From Streptococcus sanguinis (GTDB lineage Bacteria > Bacillota > Bacilli > Lactobacillales > Streptococcaceae): 64,000 bases of DNA. A program made the position numbers and the translations under genes. A model generated the notes under the pieces. That model was not told where the DNA came from. It searched no databases and saw only the letters and a program-made list of their open reading frames with translations. The stretch spans positions 98,605-162,604 of the forward strand of contig NZ_JAKUVC010000001.1 in NCBI RefSeq assembly GCF_026781265.1. Reading direction: 5' to 3'. Positions 35,825-48,391 of this stretch are shown one piece after another (position 1 is the first letter of the stretch; every line of letters starts with the position of its first letter).

Positions 35825-38800
35825 TTATTTAAGAACAATATTTTCTTCAGTTTCAAATCCACCTGGAAGTTCTGTCACTTCGTCGATAATTTCAACTTCA
35901 TTGACAGCCTGAGGTTCCAGATTGCGGTAGCGGGCCATACCAGTACCAGCTGGGATAATCTTACCGATGATAACATTTTCCTTGAGTCCGAGCAGATGGT
36001 CTTTCTTACCACGGATAGCAGCATCTGTCAGGACACGAGTTGTTTCCTGGAAGGAAGCTGCAGACAGGAAGCTATTTGTCTCAAGGGAAGCTTTGGTGAT
36101 TCCCATGAGGACTGGACGAGCTGTCGCAGGCACACCGCCAGAGATAACCACATCACGGTTAGCATCTGTGAAGTCTGTAATATCCATGAGAGTTCCCATG
36201 AGAAGATCTGTATCTCCTGGATCCATAACGCGCACCTTGCGAATCATCTGGCGAACCATTACCTCAATGTGTTTGTCGCCGATTTCTACCCCTTGGCTGC
36301 GGTAAACTTTTTGTACCTCAGCAAGCAGGTAAGTTTCAACAGACAAGACATCGCGGACAGCGAGCAAGTGCTTCGGCTGGATAGAACCTTCAGTCAAGGC
36401 AGCACCGCGAGAAACTTGGTCGCCCACTTCAACCTTCATGCGAGCTGTAAATGGCACCACGTATTCACCTTCGCCAGTTGCACCAGTAACAAAGACTTTC
36501 TTGGTACGAGTAGATGCATCTTCTTCGATAGCAGTAACTTCACCCTTGACTTCAGTGATGACCGCTTCCCCTTTCGGATTGCGGGCTTCAAAGATTTCTT
36601 GAACACGAGGAAGACCTTGCGTGATATCGGTATTAGAGGCAACACCACCCGTGTGGAAGGTGCGCATGGTCAGCTGTGTACCAGGCTCCCCGATAGATTG
36701 AGCAGCGATGGTTCCGACTGCTTCACCGACTTCAACCGCATCACCCGTTGCCAAGTTAATACCGTAACAATGACGGCAGACACCGTGGCGGGTGTTACAT
36801 GTAAAGACTGAGCGAATCGTCACTTCGTCAACACCAGCATTAACAATCTCGCGCGCCTTGTCTTCTGTGATCAATTCATTTGGACCAATAATGACAGCAC
36901 CAGTTTCTGGATGTTTAACCGTCTTCTTGGTGTAACGACCATTGAGACGCTCTTCCAGAGACTCGATCATTTCCTTGCCTTCTGTGATAGAAGTGATGAG
37001 CAAGCCGCGATCTGTACCACAGTCATCTTCACGGATAATCACATCTTGGGCAACGTCAACCAGACGACGAGTCAGGTAACCTGAGTCGGCAGTCTTAAGG
37101 GCCGTATCTGTCATACCCTTACGAGCACCGTGGGTAGAGAAGAACATTTCCAAAACAGACAGACCTTCACGGAAGTTAGACAAGATTGGCAATTCCATGA
37201 TACGTCCATTTGGCGCAGCCATCAGACCACGCATACCGGCCAACTGGGAGAAGTTAGAGATGTTACCCCGCGCTCCAGAGTCCATCATCATAACGATAGG
37301 GTTCTTCGGATCCTGGTTGGCAACCAGACGTTTTTCCAATTTCTCACGAGCTGCCCGCCATTCAGCTGTAACGGCATTGTAGCGTTCATCGTCAGTGATC
37401 ATACCACGGCGGAATTGTTTAGTAATTTGTTCAACACGCTTATGGGATTCTTCAATAATCTCAGCCTTGTCTTCGACAACTGGGATATCAGCGATACCCA
37501 CTGTCAGACCAGCCAAAGTAGAATGATGATAACCCAGATTCTTCAAGCGGTCAAGAAGAGCAGATGTTTCTGTTGTACGGAAGCGTTTAAAGATTTCCGC
37601 AATGATATTCCCAAGATTTTTCTTCTTAAACGGAACATTGATCTCAAGCTGTTCAATGACTTCCTTGATGTCTTGCCCTGACTCCAAGAAATACTTAGCT
37701 GGCACACCTTCTGTCAAATTAGCATTAGTCGGCTCTTGCAGGTAAGGCAATTCCTCTGGCATAATTGCGTTAAAGAGAATTTTACCAACAGTAGTAATCA
37801 AAATCTTATGCTTCTGGTCCTCTGTCCAAGGCTTATTAAGACTGTCGGTTGCAATACCAACACGAGTATGCAAGTGAACATAGCCATTGCGGAGGGCCAT
37901 AACCGCCTCATCCATATCCTTGAAGATCATGCCTTCGCCTTCGCGGCCAGCCTCTTCCATGGTCAGGTAGTAGTTCCCCAAGACCATATCCTGAGACGGT
38001 GTTACAACTGGTTTACCATCTTTCGGATTCAAGATGTGCTCAGCAGCCAGCATGAGGATACGAGCTTCAGCTTGCGCTTCCTCTGACAATGGTACGTGGA
38101 TAGCCATTTGGTCACCATCAAAGTCGGCATTGTAGGCTTCACAGACCAGCGGATGCAAACGAAGAGCTTTACCGTCAATCAGAACTGGCTCGAAAGCCTG
38201 AATTCCCAAACGGTGAAGAGTCGGTGCGCGGTTAAGAAGTACAGGATGTTCCTTGATGACTTCTTCCAAAATATCCCAGATACGCTCATCTCCACGTTCT
38301 ACCAAGCGTTTAGCCGCTTTAACGTTTTGCACGATGTCACGAGCAACGATTTCCCGCATCACAAACGGCTTGAAGAGCTCAATCGCCATTTCACGCGGCA
38401 CACCACATTGATACATTTTCAACGTAGGACCAACGGCGATAACGGAACGACCTGAGAAGTCAACCCGTTTACCCAGCAAGTTTTGACGGAAACGGCCTTG
38501 TTTCCCTTTGAGCATGTGGCTCAAAGACTTAAGCGGACGGCTGCCTGGACCAGTAATTGGACGGCCACGGCGACCGTTATCAATCAAAGCATCAACCGCT
38601 TCTTGAAGCATACGCTTCTCATTTTGAACGATGATACCAGGGGCATTTAGTTCAAGCAAACGAGCCAAACGGTTGTTACGGTTAATGACACGACGGTAAA
38701 GATCGTTAAGGTCAGACGCCGCAAAACGACCACCGTCCAGCTGTACCATCGGACGCAAATCTGGCGGAATAACCGGCAGGATATTGAGCACCATCCATTC

Positions 38801-39472
38801 TGGCTTATTGCCAGACTTGTAGAAGGCATCCAAGACATCCAAACGACGGACAGCCTTCACACGTTTTTGCCCAGTCGCAGTTTTTAATTCCTCTTTGAGA
38901 ACAGCAATTTCAGCTTCCAAGTCTACTTGTTTCAAGAGATCTTGAATAGCTTCCGCTCCCATCTTAGCTACAAATGAGCCTGTACCGTACTCGCGTAAAC
39001 GCTCACGATATTCACGTTCTGTCATAATTGACTTGTGCTCTAGCGGTGTATCCTTAGGATCAATGACCACATAAGCCGCAAAATAAATGACTTCTTCCAA
39101 AGCACGTGGGCTCATATCCAAAGTGAGTCCCATGCGACTTGGAATTCCTTTAAAGTACCAAATATGTGATACAGGTGCCTTCAATTCGATGTGCCCCATG
39201 CGCTCACGGCGAACCTTGGCGCGGGTTACTTCAACACCACAGCGGTCACAAATAATTCCCTTGTAACGAATCCGTTTGTACTTACCACAGGCACATTCCC
39301 AGTCCTTAGTCGGACCAAAGATAACTTCATCAAAAAGACCTTCGCGTTCAGGTTTGAGTGTGCGGTAATTGATTGTTTCAGGTTTCTTCACTTCCCCATA
39401 AGACCATGAACGGACCTTATTGGGAGAAGCTAGGGTGATTTGCATACTTTTAAAACGATTTACATCAACCAC
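35825..39472 (-). CDS. rpoC: RNA polymerase beta' subunit
   Basis: 1215 residues, normal for streptococci. The N-terminal zinc-binding segment is [20 protein letters not shown]; the catalytic Mg site [16 protein letters not shown] is intact; the C-terminal second zinc site [16 protein letters not shown] and the trigger-loop region [18 protein letters not shown] are present. It forms the polymerase catalytic centre with RpoB. It lies 40 nt after rpoB in the same operon and ends at a strong terminator. Confidence 0.99.
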   Translation of the reverse strand: MVDVNRFKSMQITLASPNKVRSWSYGEVKKPETINYRTLKPEREGLFDEVIFGPTKDWECACGKYKRIRYKGIICDRCGVEVTRAKVRRERMGHIELKAPVSHIWYFKGIPSRMGLTLDMSPRALEEVIYFAAYVVIDPKDTPLEHKSIMTEREYRERLREYGTGSFVAKMGAEAIQDLLKQVDLEAEIAVLKEELKTATGQKRVKAVRRLDVLDAFYKSGNKPEWMVLNILPVIPPDLRPMVQLDGGRFAASDLNDLYRRVINRNNRLARLLELNAPGIIVQNEKRMLQEAVDALIDNGRRGRPITGPGSRPLKSLSHMLKGKQGRFRQNLLGKRVDFSGRSVIAVGPTLKMYQCGVPREMAIELFKPFVMREIVARDIVQNVKAAKRLVERGDERIWDILEEVIKEHPVLLNRAPTLHRLGIQAFEPVLIDGKALRLHPLVCEAYNADFDGDQMAIHVPLSEEAQAEARILMLAAEHILNPKDGKPVVTPSQDMVLGNYYLTMEEAGREGEGMIFKDMDEAVMALRNGYVHLHTRVGIATDSLNKPWTEDQKHKILITTVGKILFNAIMPEELPYLQEPTNANLTEGVPAKYFLESGQDIKEVIEQLEINVPFKKKNLGNIIAEIFKRFRTTETSALLDRLKNLGYHHSTLAGLTVGIADIPVVEDKAEIIEESHKRVEQITKQFRRGMITDDERYNAVTAEWRAAREKLEKRLVANQDPKNPIVMMMDSGARGNISNFSQLAGMRGLMAAPNGRIMELPILSNFREGLSVLEMFFSTHGARKGMTDTALKTADSGYLTRRLVDVAQDVIIREDDCGTDRGLLITSITEGKEMIESLEERLNGRYTKKTVKHPETGAVIIGPNELITEDKAREIVNAGVDEVTIRSVFTCNTRHGVCRHCYGINLATGDAVEVGEAVGTIAAQSIGEPGTQLTMRTFHTGGVASNTDITQGLPRVQEIFEARNPKGEAVITEVKGEVTAIEEDASTRTKKVFVTGATGEGEYVVPFTARMKVEVGDQVSRGAALTEGSIQPKHLLAVRDVLSVETYLLAEVQKVYRSQGVEIGDKHIEVMVRQMIRKVRVMDPGDTDLLMGTLMDITDFTDANRDVVISGGVPATARPVLMGITKASLETNSFLSAASFQETTRVLTDAAIRGKKDHLLGLKENVIIGKIIPAGTGMARYRNLEPQAVNEVEIIDEVTELPGGFETEENIVLK

Positions 39473-39512
39473 TATTTCTTACCTTTCTTCATTTTCTAAT
39501 CAGTGTGAATTC

Positions 39513-42500
39513 TTATTCTTTTCCTTCAGCATCAAAAGCTGCTTTCGCTTCTTGAGCTGCTTTTTCACGCGCTTTTTCAAGATCATCAACGTGAATCACG
39601 TCATCATCTTCACCTTCGTCTAGGTCACGCAGTTCTACTTCATTATCATCTTCATCGAGAACACGCATATCTAGACCAAGAGATTGCAACTCTTTGACAA
39701 GAACGCGGAAGGATTCTGGCACACCTGGTTTTGGAATTGGTTTCCCTTTAGTAATTGCTTCATAAGCTTTCAAACGTCCGTTGACATCATCTGACTTGTA
39801 AGTCAGGATTTCTTGTAGAACGTTAGAAGCACCGTAAGCTTCTAAGGCCCAAACTTCCATCTCACCAAAACGTTGTCCACCAAACTGAGCTTTACCTCCG
39901 AGCGGCTGTTGGGTAACCATTGAGTAAGGACCCACTGAGCGGGCATGGAGTTTGTCATCTACCATGTGGTGGAGCTTGATCATGTACATGACACCGACAG
40001 ATACGCGGTTATCAAATGGCTCACCGGTACGTCCGTCATAAAGAATAGTCTTGGCATCGCTGTCCATACCAGCTTCGCGTACTGTATCCCAGAGGTCTTC
40101 TGAGCTTGCTCCATCAAAGACTGGTGTTGCAATATGGATGCCCAAGTTACGAGCTGCCATACCAAGGTGAAGCTCCATAACCTGACCGATGTTCATACGA
40201 GATGGTACCCCGAGTGGGTTCAACATGATATCAACTGGTGTTCCGTCTGGCAAATAAGGCATGTCTTCCACAGGAACGATACGGGATACAACCCCCTTGT
40301 TTCCGTGACGACCAGCCATCTTATCTCCGACCTTAATCTTACGTTTTTGAGCGATGTAAACACGAACCAGCATATTAACGCCAGATTGCAGCTCATCACC
40401 ATTAGCACGGGTAAAGATCTTCACGTCACGAACCACTCCATCGGCACCGTGCGGCACACGCAGAGAGGTATCACGGACTTCACGAGACTTGTCTCCGAAG
40501 ATAGCGTGCAAGAGACGTTCCTCAGCTGAAAGGTCTTTTTCACCCTTTGGAGTGACTTTCCCGACTAGGATATCGCCTTCTTTGACTTCCGCCCCGATGC
40601 GGATAATACCCATTTCGTCCAAATTGCGCAGAGCATCTTCCCCTACGTTTGGAATTTCGCGGGTAATCTCTTCAGGGCCAAGCTTGGTGTCGCGAGTTTC
40701 TGATTCGTATTCTTCCAAGTGAACAGAGGTGTAGACATCGTCTTTCACCAGACGCTCACTCATGATAACCGCATCCTCGAAGTTGTAACCTTCCCATGTC
40801 ATGTAGGCAACGATTGGGTTTTGTCCCAACGCCATTTCTCCTTTTTCCATAGAAGGTCCGTCAGCGATAAAGTCGCCTTTTTCAACGACATCGCCAACTT
40901 TTACAAGGGTACGTTGGTTGTAAGCAGTTCCTGAATTAGAACGGCGGAATTTTTGAATTTGGTAAACATCAAGAGAACCATCTTCACGGCGGACTTCAAC
41001 CTTGTCTGCATCCGCATAGGTAACCTTACCATCATGCTGGGCAATGACTGCTGCACCAGAGTCGTGGGCAGCTTGGTATTCCATACCAGTACCAACATAA
41101 GGCGCTTTTGGATCAATCAAGGGCACAGCCTGACGTTGCATGTTAGCACCCATGAGGGCACGGTTGGAGTCGTCATTTTCCAAGAAAGGAATACACGCTG
41201 TCGCTACGGCAACTACCTGCTTGGGCGATACATCCATGTAGTCTACTTGGTCTGATGGGAATTCTTGGTTATTACCTTGGTGGCGGCCCATAACGATAGG
41301 CTCTGCAAAGCCACCTTTTTCATTCAGCTTGGAGTTAGCCTGTGCTACGATAAATTCATCTTCCTCATCAGCGGTCAACCAAACGATTTCGTTGGTTACC
41401 ACGCCAGCTTCACGGTCTACCTTACGGTAAGGTGTTTGAATAAAGCCATATTTGTTAAGGTGTCCATAAGAAGACAAGTTATTGATCAAACCGATGTTTG
41501 GTCCTTCAGGCGTTTCAATCGGACACATACGACCGTAGTGAGTATAGTGCACGTCCCGCACTTCATAACCAGCACGGTCACGTGTCAAACCACCAGGTCC
41601 TAAGGCAGAAAGACGGCGCTTGTGAGAGAGTTCAGACAGCGGATTGTGTTGGTCCATGAACTGTGACAACTGTGAAGAACCAAAGAATTCTTTAATGGCT
41701 GCAGTCACAGGGCGGATGTTGATGATTTGCTGCGGAGTCAGTACTTCATTGTCTTGTACGCTCATCCGTTCGCGAACATTACGCTCCATACGAGAAAGTC
41801 CCAGACGAACTTGGTTGGCCAAAAGTTCACCAACTGCACGAATACGACGGTTCCCCAAGTGGTCAATATCATCTACACGACCGATACCTTCAGCCAAGTT
41901 AAGGAAATAACTCATCTCAGCCAAGATGTCAGCCGGTGTTACTGTCCGAACCTTATCAGACGGATTTGCGTTACCAATGATAGTGACAACACGGTCTGGA
42001 TCTGTTGGAGCCACAACTTTGAACTTCTGCAACTCTACAGGAGCTGTCAAAACAGCAGAATCATTTGGAATATAAGTGATTTTGTTCAAACCATTGTCCA
42101 GCTGCTCTGCAATGCTGTCAATGACAGTGCGGGTCATCAGCGTTCCTGCTTCAACCAAGATTTCTCCTGTTTCAGCATCTACCAATGGCTCTGCAATGGT
42201 TTGGTTCAGCAAGCGTGTTTTGATGTTGAGTTTTTTGTTAATCTTGTAACGCCCAACAGCCGCCAAGTCATAGCGATGCGGATCAAAGAAACGAGCCACA
42301 AGCAAGCTACGTGAACTTTCAGCCGTTTTAGGCTCACCTGGACGAAGACGCTCATAGATTTCTTTCAAAGCTTCATCTGTACGAGAGTCCATAGGGTTCT
42401 TGTGAATATCTTTTTCAATGGTATTGCGCACCAAGTCACTGTCACCAAAGATGTCAAAGATCTCATCATCGCCTGAGAAACCAAGCGCACGAACCAAGGT

Positions 42501-43079
42501 CGTAAATGGAATTTTACGCGTCCGGTCAATACGAGTGTAGGCAATGTCTTTTGAGTCTGTTTCCAACTCCAACCATGCTCCGCGGTTTGGAATAACCGTT
42601 GAACCATAGCCGACTTTCCCATTTTTGTCAACTTTATCGTTAAAGTAAACCCCTGGAGAACGCACCAACTGGGATACGATAATCCGCTCACCACCATTGA
42701 TAATGAAGGTCCCCATTTCAGTCATTACTGGGAAGTCACCAAAGAAGACTTCCTGAGTCTTGATTTCACCAGTTTCCTTGTTAATCAGACGGAAAGTCAC
42801 AAAAATTGGTGCTGAGTAGCTGGCATCGTGAATACGAGCTTCTTCCAGCGTATATTTTGGTTCACGAATTTCATAACCGACAAATTCCAATTCCATGGTG
42901 TCAGTAAAGTTTGAAATCGGAAGTACATCTTCAAAGACTTCCTTCAAGCCATGATCCAAGAAATCTTTAAAAGAATCTGTTTGAATCTCAATCAAGTTAG
43001 GTAAATCAAGAACTTCCTTAATTCTTGAGAAACTACGACGGGTACGATGTTTCCCGTATTGAACGTCATGTCCTGCCAA
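39513..43079 (-). CDS. rpoB: RNA polymerase beta subunit
   Basis: 1188 residues. It starts [20 protein letters not shown], has the rifampicin-pocket segment [20 protein letters not shown] then [17 protein letters not shown] (no obvious resistance change), the [19 protein letters not shown] motif, and a strongly acidic C-terminal tail ([18 protein letters not shown]) common in streptococci. It forms the active-centre clamp with RpoC. First gene of rpoBC; a ~360-nt leader with a terminator-like hairpin precedes it. Confidence 0.99.
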   Translation of the reverse strand: MAGHDVQYGKHRTRRSFSRIKEVLDLPNLIEIQTDSFKDFLDHGLKEVFEDVLPISNFTDTMELEFVGYEIREPKYTLEEARIHDASYSAPIFVTFRLINKETGEIKTQEVFFGDFPVMTEMGTFIINGGERIIVSQLVRSPGVYFNDKVDKNGKVGYGSTVIPNRGAWLELETDSKDIAYTRIDRTRKIPFTTLVRALGFSGDDEIFDIFGDSDLVRNTIEKDIHKNPMDSRTDEALKEIYERLRPGEPKTAESSRSLLVARFFDPHRYDLAAVGRYKINKKLNIKTRLLNQTIAEPLVDAETGEILVEAGTLMTRTVIDSIAEQLDNGLNKITYIPNDSAVLTAPVELQKFKVVAPTDPDRVVTIIGNANPSDKVRTVTPADILAEMSYFLNLAEGIGRVDDIDHLGNRRIRAVGELLANQVRLGLSRMERNVRERMSVQDNEVLTPQQIINIRPVTAAIKEFFGSSQLSQFMDQHNPLSELSHKRRLSALGPGGLTRDRAGYEVRDVHYTHYGRMCPIETPEGPNIGLINNLSSYGHLNKYGFIQTPYRKVDREAGVVTNEIVWLTADEEDEFIVAQANSKLNEKGGFAEPIVMGRHQGNNQEFPSDQVDYMDVSPKQVVAVATACIPFLENDDSNRALMGANMQRQAVPLIDPKAPYVGTGMEYQAAHDSGAAVIAQHDGKVTYADADKVEVRREDGSLDVYQIQKFRRSNSGTAYNQRTLVKVGDVVEKGDFIADGPSMEKGEMALGQNPIVAYMTWEGYNFEDAVIMSERLVKDDVYTSVHLEEYESETRDTKLGPEEITREIPNVGEDALRNLDEMGIIRIGAEVKEGDILVGKVTPKGEKDLSAEERLLHAIFGDKSREVRDTSLRVPHGADGVVRDVKIFTRANGDELQSGVNMLVRVYIAQKRKIKVGDKMAGRHGNKGVVSRIVPVEDMPYLPDGTPVDIMLNPLGVPSRMNIGQVMELHLGMAARNLGIHIATPVFDGASSEDLWDTVREAGMDSDAKTILYDGRTGEPFDNRVSVGVMYMIKLHHMVDDKLHARSVGPYSMVTQQPLGGKAQFGGQRFGEMEVWALEAYGASNVLQEILTYKSDDVNGRLKAYEAITKGKPIPKPGVPESFRVLVKELQSLGLDMRVLDEDDNEVELRDLDEGEDDDVIHVDDLEKAREKAAQEAKAAFDAEGKE

Positions 43080-43344
43080 GTTTTTACTCCTTTATAAAAT
43101 AAGATACGAAGCCCTTTTATGAATCAAGAAGGCGCTCTAGACCTTTAAAGACAAAAAATGAGAATCGTCTTTTAATCGGCCATCCTTTTCTTAACTCTTT
43201 CAGAGCAAGTTCAATTAAATCTTTTTAGAGGAAATCCCCTATCTGTTTCGCTAAACCACAAAACAGCTACAATCAGTCCCTTTTATCTAATTTTCAGAAT
43301 TATTAAATATTGGTTACAAAATTTGTTTTTTCTAAAAATAGACA

Positions 43345-43401
43345 CAAAAAGAGCAGCTAAATCTGACTTATAAAAGCTTGATTTAACTGCTGTAAGCTTT
43401 T
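43345..43401 (-). promoter_or_regulatory. Terminator / alternative hairpin in the rpoB leader
   Basis: Minus-strand 12-bp stem AGCAGTTAAATC / GATTTAGCTGCT (one G-U) with a 16-nt loop, followed by CTTTTTG: an intrinsic terminator downstream of the rpoB promoter. The loop contains AAGCTTTT, which can pair with AAAAGCTT just upstream of the stem (43394-43401 with 43372-43379), giving either an exclusive alternative or an H-type pseudoknot. Confidence 0.65.
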
Positions 43402-43444
43402 TTGGACAATATTTCAAAAAAGCAGACGACAAATTATTGCTATC

Positions 43445-43473
43445 ATTATACCTTATTTAGCTAGAAATTGCAA
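43445..43473 (-). promoter_or_regulatory. rpoBC promoter
   Basis: Minus-strand TTGCAA (43468-43473), 17-bp spacer, TATAAT (43445-43450): near consensus. It starts 45 bp after the pbp1b stop. Confidence 0.85.
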
Positions 43474-43517
43474 GGATTTCATCCGCTTTCTGAAAAGGGG
43501 AAATTGAGCTTGCGAGT

Positions 43518-45956
43518 CTAATTCCCCTGACGACTGCTGCTGGAACTTGTACCCGCGTTGGAATTAGAGTTTGAGTTGGAATTTGAACTAGAGCTAGCAC
43601 CGCCCAGTATAACTGACCAAGCTTTCTGATAATCCGCATCTGATGCCCCGATACCAAAGCGGTAGGTCGTGGTCGGAGCACCGTTTTTAGCCCAATAACT
43701 AGGCACTGTCGGACCACTGAGATTAACAGAACGGCCGTTTACCGTTACTGTACCTGGCTTTTCCCCTGTGGACTTGAGTACATCAGACTTAATCACACTC
43801 GGATCAAGAGTGAACTTATCACCCACACCCCAGGCATTTGGATCTGCCTGATAGATAGCATCTGCCATATAGGCCATGTAGGAGGCATTATTATTATAAC
43901 CAGTCAACGCCGCCATAGAGCTATTATCATCATGACCAATCCAGCCTCCCAAGGTCATCTTTGGAGTAGAAAGCATCAGCCACATATCACCGTTGGTGTT
44001 GGTTGTTCCAGTCTTACCAATCCAATCGGCTCCAGCCAAGGTTCCATTGACATGACTGATTCTGGATTTATAGGTCGTAGTAGCCCCAGAATTGATAACT
44101 CCGCGCATGAGCTCCTGCATAATCGTAGCTGCTGCTGGACTGTATATCTGAACAGGATTAGCCTTATGCTGGTAAATCACCTTGCCATCTCGGTCTGTGA
44201 TTTTCTCAACCATGTATTTTTTCTGGTAGGTTCCATTATTAGCCAAGGTTTGGAAACCATTGGTGTGCTGAGCTACAGATACTTCGATGCCCCCGCCCAT
44301 TGGGAGACTCTCAATGCTGTAGTCATCAATGTAATAGCCCATTTTTTCCATATAGCCACGGACATTGACACCTTTTTCGCGTAATCCGCGGTAAGTCCAA
44401 TAAGCTGGGATATTCCAAGAAGTATTGAGAGCTTCTTGCAGATCCATCATGGCTGTACCACGGCTGTCCACGTGCATGATTGGATCGCCGCTTGAAAAAT
44501 TAGTTGGATAATTGGAAAGAACGCTGGCGCTGCCCATCAGACCTTGGTCAATAGCAATCCCATAAGCCAAAATTGGCTTAATGGTCGAACCTGGCGATCG
44601 TTCCGTATCAAAGGCATGATTGTTCTGATTGGAAGCATAATCTCTGCCGCCGACAAAGCCAATCACAGCACCGGTTTTATTATCCAAGAGGACATTTCCC
44701 ACTTCAACTGCACCAGTTCCGTCATCCAAGACGCCGCCATAGTTAGCTACTGCATTTTGCATAGCAGTGTGGATGTTCTTGTTAATCGTGGTGGTAACAG
44801 TATAGCCGCCATCGCTCAGTTCTTTAGCAGCCAATTCCTTGTAGGCCTTGACAGTGTCATTGTTTTTCAGCTCTTGCTGAGAAACATTGTCCCGCTGAAT
44901 CAAGTACTCATACATGGTCTGCTGGGCTTCTTCGACAGCTGTGTAATAAAGGTAGCCATGCGAAGATTTTTCCGAGCTTTCAGAAGGCTTGAAATCCTTG
45001 GTCAGGTCGTAGTCCTTGTACTCCTTGTACTCTTTCTCGCTTAGATGGCCCGTCCGATACATATTATAGAGCACATCCTTGGCACGTTCCAAGCCCAGAG
45101 CCATATCCCCTGCACTCTTGAGACTGCCGTCCGCTGCATAAGGCGAATAAACAATCGGACTCTGTGGCAAGCCAGCAATAAAAGCAGACTGGGGCACTGT
45201 CAAATCCTTAGCAGAAACACCAAAAATCCCTTGAGCAGCTTCTTCCACACCAGCGATATTCTGCCCCTTATTGTTGCGCCCAAAAGGCGAAACGTTCAAG
45301 TAGGTGGTCAAAATATCATCCTTGGACATGTAGCGCTCCAAAGCCAGCGCATCAACAATCTCTGCTGCTTTCCGCTTGAAGGTCGGTGCATCGCCCACCA
45401 CCTGCTGCTTGATCAACTGCTGGGTAATGGTTGAACCCCCACTAGAAGATCCAACTCCGACAACAGATCCGAGCGTAGCCCGAAGCACAGCCTTAGGCAC
45501 CACTCCGTTATGCGTTTCAAAGTTCTCATCCTCTGTAGCGATAACGGCTTTTTTTACATTTTCAGAGATGGCGTCACTCTTAACTGGGATGCGGAGCAAA
45601 TCATTGTCAACATCTGAAATCAAGCTGCCATCGGCATAGGTAAGCTTAGAAATACCAGAGATATTATTCACCTGCTTGACCAGCTCTTCCTGCTTGGGCA
45701 CTTCCACCTTGCTGAAAAGACTAGCTGCATAGCCTATCCCAATCCCAGCACCGATTACGGCACCGAAGAAGATAAACACAAAAGCCATATTCATCAGAAG
45801 TTTAAAAGTCCGCAAGAAAACAGCAAAAACATCACCGATAGACCAGCCATTGTTGCCACTGCCAATCTTCTTGCTCCATTCTGGAAGATGTATTTTTTTG
45901 ATAAACTGCTGGGCTTTTCCCCAGAACTCTTTTAATTTTTCTATTAATTGTTCCAA
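43518..45956 (-). CDS. pbp1b: Class A penicillin-binding protein 1b
   Basis: 812 residues. Cytoplasmic N-terminus, one membrane helix (about residues 55-80), GT51 glycosyltransferase motifs ([58 protein letters not shown]), then transpeptidase motifs SPGSTIKP (SxxK), SWN in [12 protein letters not shown], and [13 protein letters not shown]. The Ser/Asn-rich C-terminus ([20 protein letters not shown]) is low complexity. It polymerises and cross-links peptidoglycan outside the membrane. The start is a TTG with GGAG eight bases upstream. Divergent from tyrS. Confidence 0.97.
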   Translation of the reverse strand: MEQLIEKLKEFWGKAQQFIKKIHLPEWSKKIGSGNNGWSIGDVFAVFLRTFKLLMNMAFVFIFFGAVIGAGIGIGYAASLFSKVEVPKQEELVKQVNNISGISKLTYADGSLISDVDNDLLRIPVKSDAISENVKKAVIATEDENFETHNGVVPKAVLRATLGSVVGVGSSSGGSTITQQLIKQQVVGDAPTFKRKAAEIVDALALERYMSKDDILTTYLNVSPFGRNNKGQNIAGVEEAAQGIFGVSAKDLTVPQSAFIAGLPQSPIVYSPYAADGSLKSAGDMALGLERAKDVLYNMYRTGHLSEKEYKEYKDYDLTKDFKPSESSEKSSHGYLYYTAVEEAQQTMYEYLIQRDNVSQQELKNNDTVKAYKELAAKELSDGGYTVTTTINKNIHTAMQNAVANYGGVLDDGTGAVEVGNVLLDNKTGAVIGFVGGRDYASNQNNHAFDTERSPGSTIKPILAYGIAIDQGLMGSASVLSNYPTNFSSGDPIMHVDSRGTAMMDLQEALNTSWNIPAYWTYRGLREKGVNVRGYMEKMGYYIDDYSIESLPMGGGIEVSVAQHTNGFQTLANNGTYQKKYMVEKITDRDGKVIYQHKANPVQIYSPAAATIMQELMRGVINSGATTTYKSRISHVNGTLAGADWIGKTGTTNTNGDMWLMLSTPKMTLGGWIGHDDNSSMAALTGYNNNASYMAYMADAIYQADPNAWGVGDKFTLDPSVIKSDVLKSTGEKPGTVTVNGRSVNLSGPTVPSYWAKNGAPTTTYRFGIGASDADYQKAWSVILGGASSSSNSNSNSNSNAGTSSSSSRQGN

Positions 45957-45981
45957 GTTCGATTCTCCTTATTATCCTCCC

Positions 45982-46011
45982 ATTATACCAAATATCTATG
46001 ATTTATTTCAA
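45982..46011 (-). promoter_or_regulatory. pbp1b promoter
   Basis: Minus-strand TTGAAA (46006-46011), 18-bp spacer, TATAAT (45982-45987), about 26 bp before the TTG start. Confidence 0.75.
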
Positions 46012-46018
46012 GGAAACA

Positions 46019-46046
46019 TTGCTATTTAAAAGCTTTATGATACAAT
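46019..46046 (+). promoter_or_regulatory. tyrS promoter
   Basis: TTGCTA (46019-46024), 16-bp spacer, TACAAT (46041-46046). A small hairpin AAGCCAA/TTGGCTT (46074-46091) lies in the short leader, but there is no T-box, unlike many Firmicutes tyrS genes. Confidence 0.65.
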
Positions 46047-46107
46047 AGAGTAACATAAATTTAAAATATAGATAAGCCAATTTCTTGGCTTTTAGAATAG
46101 GAGAGAC

Positions 46108-47367
46108 ATGATGCACATTTTTGATGAGCTAAAAGAACGTGGCTTGGTATTCCAAACTACTGATGAAGCAGCTTTACGCAAGGCCTTAGAAGAAGGACAA
46201 GTCTCTTATTATAGTGGATACGATCCGACCGCTGACAGCCTGCACCTTGGCCACTTGGTAGCCATTCTGACCAGCCGTCGCTTGCAACTAGCCGGACACA
46301 AACCCTACGCTCTGGTCGGAGGAGCAACTGGATTGATTGGCGATCCATCCTTTAGGGATGCAGAACGCAGCCTCCAAACCAAGGAAACTGTGGAAGGCTG
46401 GGTGAAATCTATCCAAGATCAGCTTTCTCGCTTTCTGGACTTTGAAAAGGGTGATAATAAGGCCGAAATGGTCAACAACTATGACTGGTTTAGCAGCATC
46501 AGCTTTATCGACTTCCTGCGTGACGTCGGCAAATACTTCACTGTCAACTACATGATGAGTAAAGATTCTGTCAAGAGCCGGATTGAGACAGGTATTTCCT
46601 ATACAGAATTCGCCTACCAGATCATGCAAGGATATGACTTCTATATCCTCAATCAAAACCACGGCGTAACCCTGCAAATCGGTGGTTCCGACCAGTGGGG
46701 CAATATGACAGCGGGAACAGAGCTCTTACGCCGCAAGGCCGACAAGACTGGACACGTGATGACCGTGCCTCTCATTACTGACGCTACTGGCAAAAAATTC
46801 GGCAAGTCAGAAGGCAATGCTGTCTGGCTTAATCCTGACAAGACTTCTCCTTACGAAATGTATCAATTCTGGATGAATGTCATGGACGCAGACGCTATCC
46901 GCTTCCTGAAAATCTTCACCTTCCTGTCCTTGGATGAGATTGAAGAAATTCGCCAACAATTTGAAGCTGCACCACACGAACGCTTGGCGCAAAAAGTTCT
47001 AGCTCGCGAAGTGGTCAGTCTGGTTCACGGTCAAGAAGCTTATCAGGAAGCCCTCAATATCACTGAGCAGCTCTTTGCTGGAAATATCAAAAATTTGTCC
47101 GTCAAGGAACTCAAACAAGGTTTGCGCGGTGTGCCTAACTATCAGGTCCAGGCAGAAGACAACCTCAATATTGTAGAACTGCTTGTGACAGCCGGCGTGG
47201 TAAACTCAAAACGTCAAGCCCGCGAGGATGTCCAAAACGGTGCTATCTACCTCAATGGCGAGCGCATCCAAGATTTAGATTATGTCCTTAGCGCCTCAGA
47301 TAAACTGGAAGACGAGCTGACAGTTATCCGCCGCGGTAAGAAGAAATACTTTGTCCTGACCTACTAA
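46108..47367 (+). CDS. tyrS: Tyrosyl-tRNA synthetase
   Basis: 419 residues. Class I synthetase motifs: [20 protein letters not shown] (HIGH region), the tyrosine-binding [18 protein letters not shown] and [14 protein letters not shown], and [12 protein letters not shown] (KMSKS variant). An S4-like RNA-binding domain forms the C-terminus ([20 protein letters not shown]). It charges tRNA-Tyr; a tRNA-Tyr gene lies at the right end of the window. GGAGAGAC precedes two consecutive ATG codons, either of which may be used. Divergent from pbp1b. Confidence 0.98.
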   Translation: MMHIFDELKERGLVFQTTDEAALRKALEEGQVSYYSGYDPTADSLHLGHLVAILTSRRLQLAGHKPYALVGGATGLIGDPSFRDAERSLQTKETVEGWVKSIQDQLSRFLDFEKGDNKAEMVNNYDWFSSISFIDFLRDVGKYFTVNYMMSKDSVKSRIETGISYTEFAYQIMQGYDFYILNQNHGVTLQIGGSDQWGNMTAGTELLRRKADKTGHVMTVPLITDATGKKFGKSEGNAVWLNPDKTSPYEMYQFWMNVMDADAIRFLKIFTFLSLDEIEEIRQQFEAAPHERLAQKVLAREVVSLVHGQEAYQEALNITEQLFAGNIKNLSVKELKQGLRGVPNYQVQAEDNLNIVELLVTAGVVNSKRQAREDVQNGAIYLNGERIQDLDYVLSASDKLEDELTVIRRGKKKYFVLTY

Positions 47368-47373
47368 AGATAC

Positions 47374-47401
47374 AAATCCGATTACCTAAATCGGATTTTT
47401 C
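47374..47401 (+). terminator. Terminator after tyrS
   Basis: Stem AAATCCGAT / ATCGGATTT with a 7-nt loop running into TTTTTC. It lies between tyrS and the rlmA start. Confidence 0.85.
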
Positions 47402-47459
47402 TATGTCTTACCAAAAAGAAGTCATTCAGCTATATAAAAACAATAGAAAGAGAGCGACT

Positions 47460-48308
47460 ATGAAACCAAAACTTGCCCGATTTGCCCAAGCTCCGGCTCT
47501 GGCCTGTCCACTCTGCCAGCAAAGCTTAGCTATGGAAGAAAACAGCCTCAAGTGCTCCAATCGCCATTCCTACGACATCGCCAAATTCGGTTATGTCAAT
47601 CTCGCCCCTCAGACCAAACAAGCTAAAGACTATGACAAAACGAGCTTTCAAAATAGGCAAGTCATCTTGGTAGCCGGCTTTTATCAGCATATCCTAGACG
47701 AGTTGCTGGATTTGCTGCAGCCCCTTCCTGAAGAACAGACCATTCTAGATGTCGCTTGCGGGGAGGGCTACTATGCTCGAAAAATTCAGGAAGAATTTCC
47801 CAACAAAGAAATTTATGCTTTTGATTTATCCAAAGATTCTATCCAGTTAGCTGCAAAAAGTGATCAGAGCCTTGCTGTAAAATGGTTCGTTGGTGATTTG
47901 GCTCACTTGCCCGTTCAGGATCAAAGCATGGATGTCTTGCTGGACATCTTCTCACCAGCTAACTACCATGAATTTCAGCGAGTATTGAAAAAAGAGGGGC
48001 TTATCATTAAAGTCATCCCAACAGAAAATCATTTGAAGGAAATTCGTCAAAAAGTTGCTCAGTATCTGGACAAGAAAGATTATTCTAATCAAGATATCAT
48101 CCAGCATTTTCAGAAACACTTTACGATCCTATCTAGAAAGACTGTAGAATCAACCCATGATCTGCATTCTGAAGAGAAAACTGCCCTGCTGCAGATGACT
48201 CCTTTACTCTTTCATGTTGAAAAAAATCTAATCAATTGGGAGCAGCTTACACATGCCACCATTTCAGCTGAGATTCTTATCGGAAAACTAAAACAAGAAA
48301 AAAGTTGA
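47460..48308 (+). CDS. rlmA: 23S rRNA (guanine-N1)-methyltransferase RlmA type
   Basis: 282 residues from the ATG at 47460; an in-frame ATG 19 codons upstream overlaps the tyrS terminator and is rejected. The N-terminal zinc finger ACPLCQQSLAMEENSLKCSN, followed by RHSYDIAKFGYVNL, is characteristic of RlmA. The SAM motif is ILDVACGEGYYARKI, followed by FDLSKDSIQLAAK and LLDIFSPANYHEF. In Gram-positives RlmA(II) methylates G748 of 23S rRNA, which affects sensitivity to some macrolides/ketolides (family knowledge). Monocistronic, convergent with msmK. Confidence 0.93.
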   Translation: MKPKLARFAQAPALACPLCQQSLAMEENSLKCSNRHSYDIAKFGYVNLAPQTKQAKDYDKTSFQNRQVILVAGFYQHILDELLDLLQPLPEEQTILDVACGEGYYARKIQEEFPNKEIYAFDLSKDSIQLAAKSDQSLAVKWFVGDLAHLPVQDQSMDVLLDIFSPANYHEFQRVLKKEGLIIKVIPTENHLKEIRQKVAQYLDKKDYSNQDIIQHFQKHFTILSRKTVESTHDLHSEEKTALLQMTPLLFHVEKNLINWEQLTHATISAEILIGKLKQEKS

Positions 48309-48350
48309 GCAGCTTTCAGTCAAAAATGATGTTATAGCAGCCATTTTAAA

Positions 48351-48374
48351 AACGCAGACAGCACTGTCTGCGTT
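48351..48374. terminator. Bidirectional terminator between rlmA and msmK
   Basis: Perfect 10-bp stem AACGCAGACA / TGTCTGCGTT with a 4-nt loop; TTTTT follows on the minus strand and an AT tract on the plus strand. Confidence 0.85.
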
Positions 48375-48391
48375 ATTTATTTATCTACTGA

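Larger units (their letters stand above)
43080..43517. other. rpoB leader and pbp1b-rpoB intergenic region
   Basis: After pbp1b the region holds the rpoB promoter (43445-43473), a U-tailed hairpin (43345-43391) and about 260 nt of AT-rich untranslated leader up to rpoB. No open reading frame of interest is seen on either strand. Confidence 0.6.

Noticed and set aside
46074..46091. Small hairpin in the tyrS leader as a T-box or attenuator
   Set aside because: The whole leader is about 60 nt and the stem only 7 bp with a weak T-tract; too short for a T-box.
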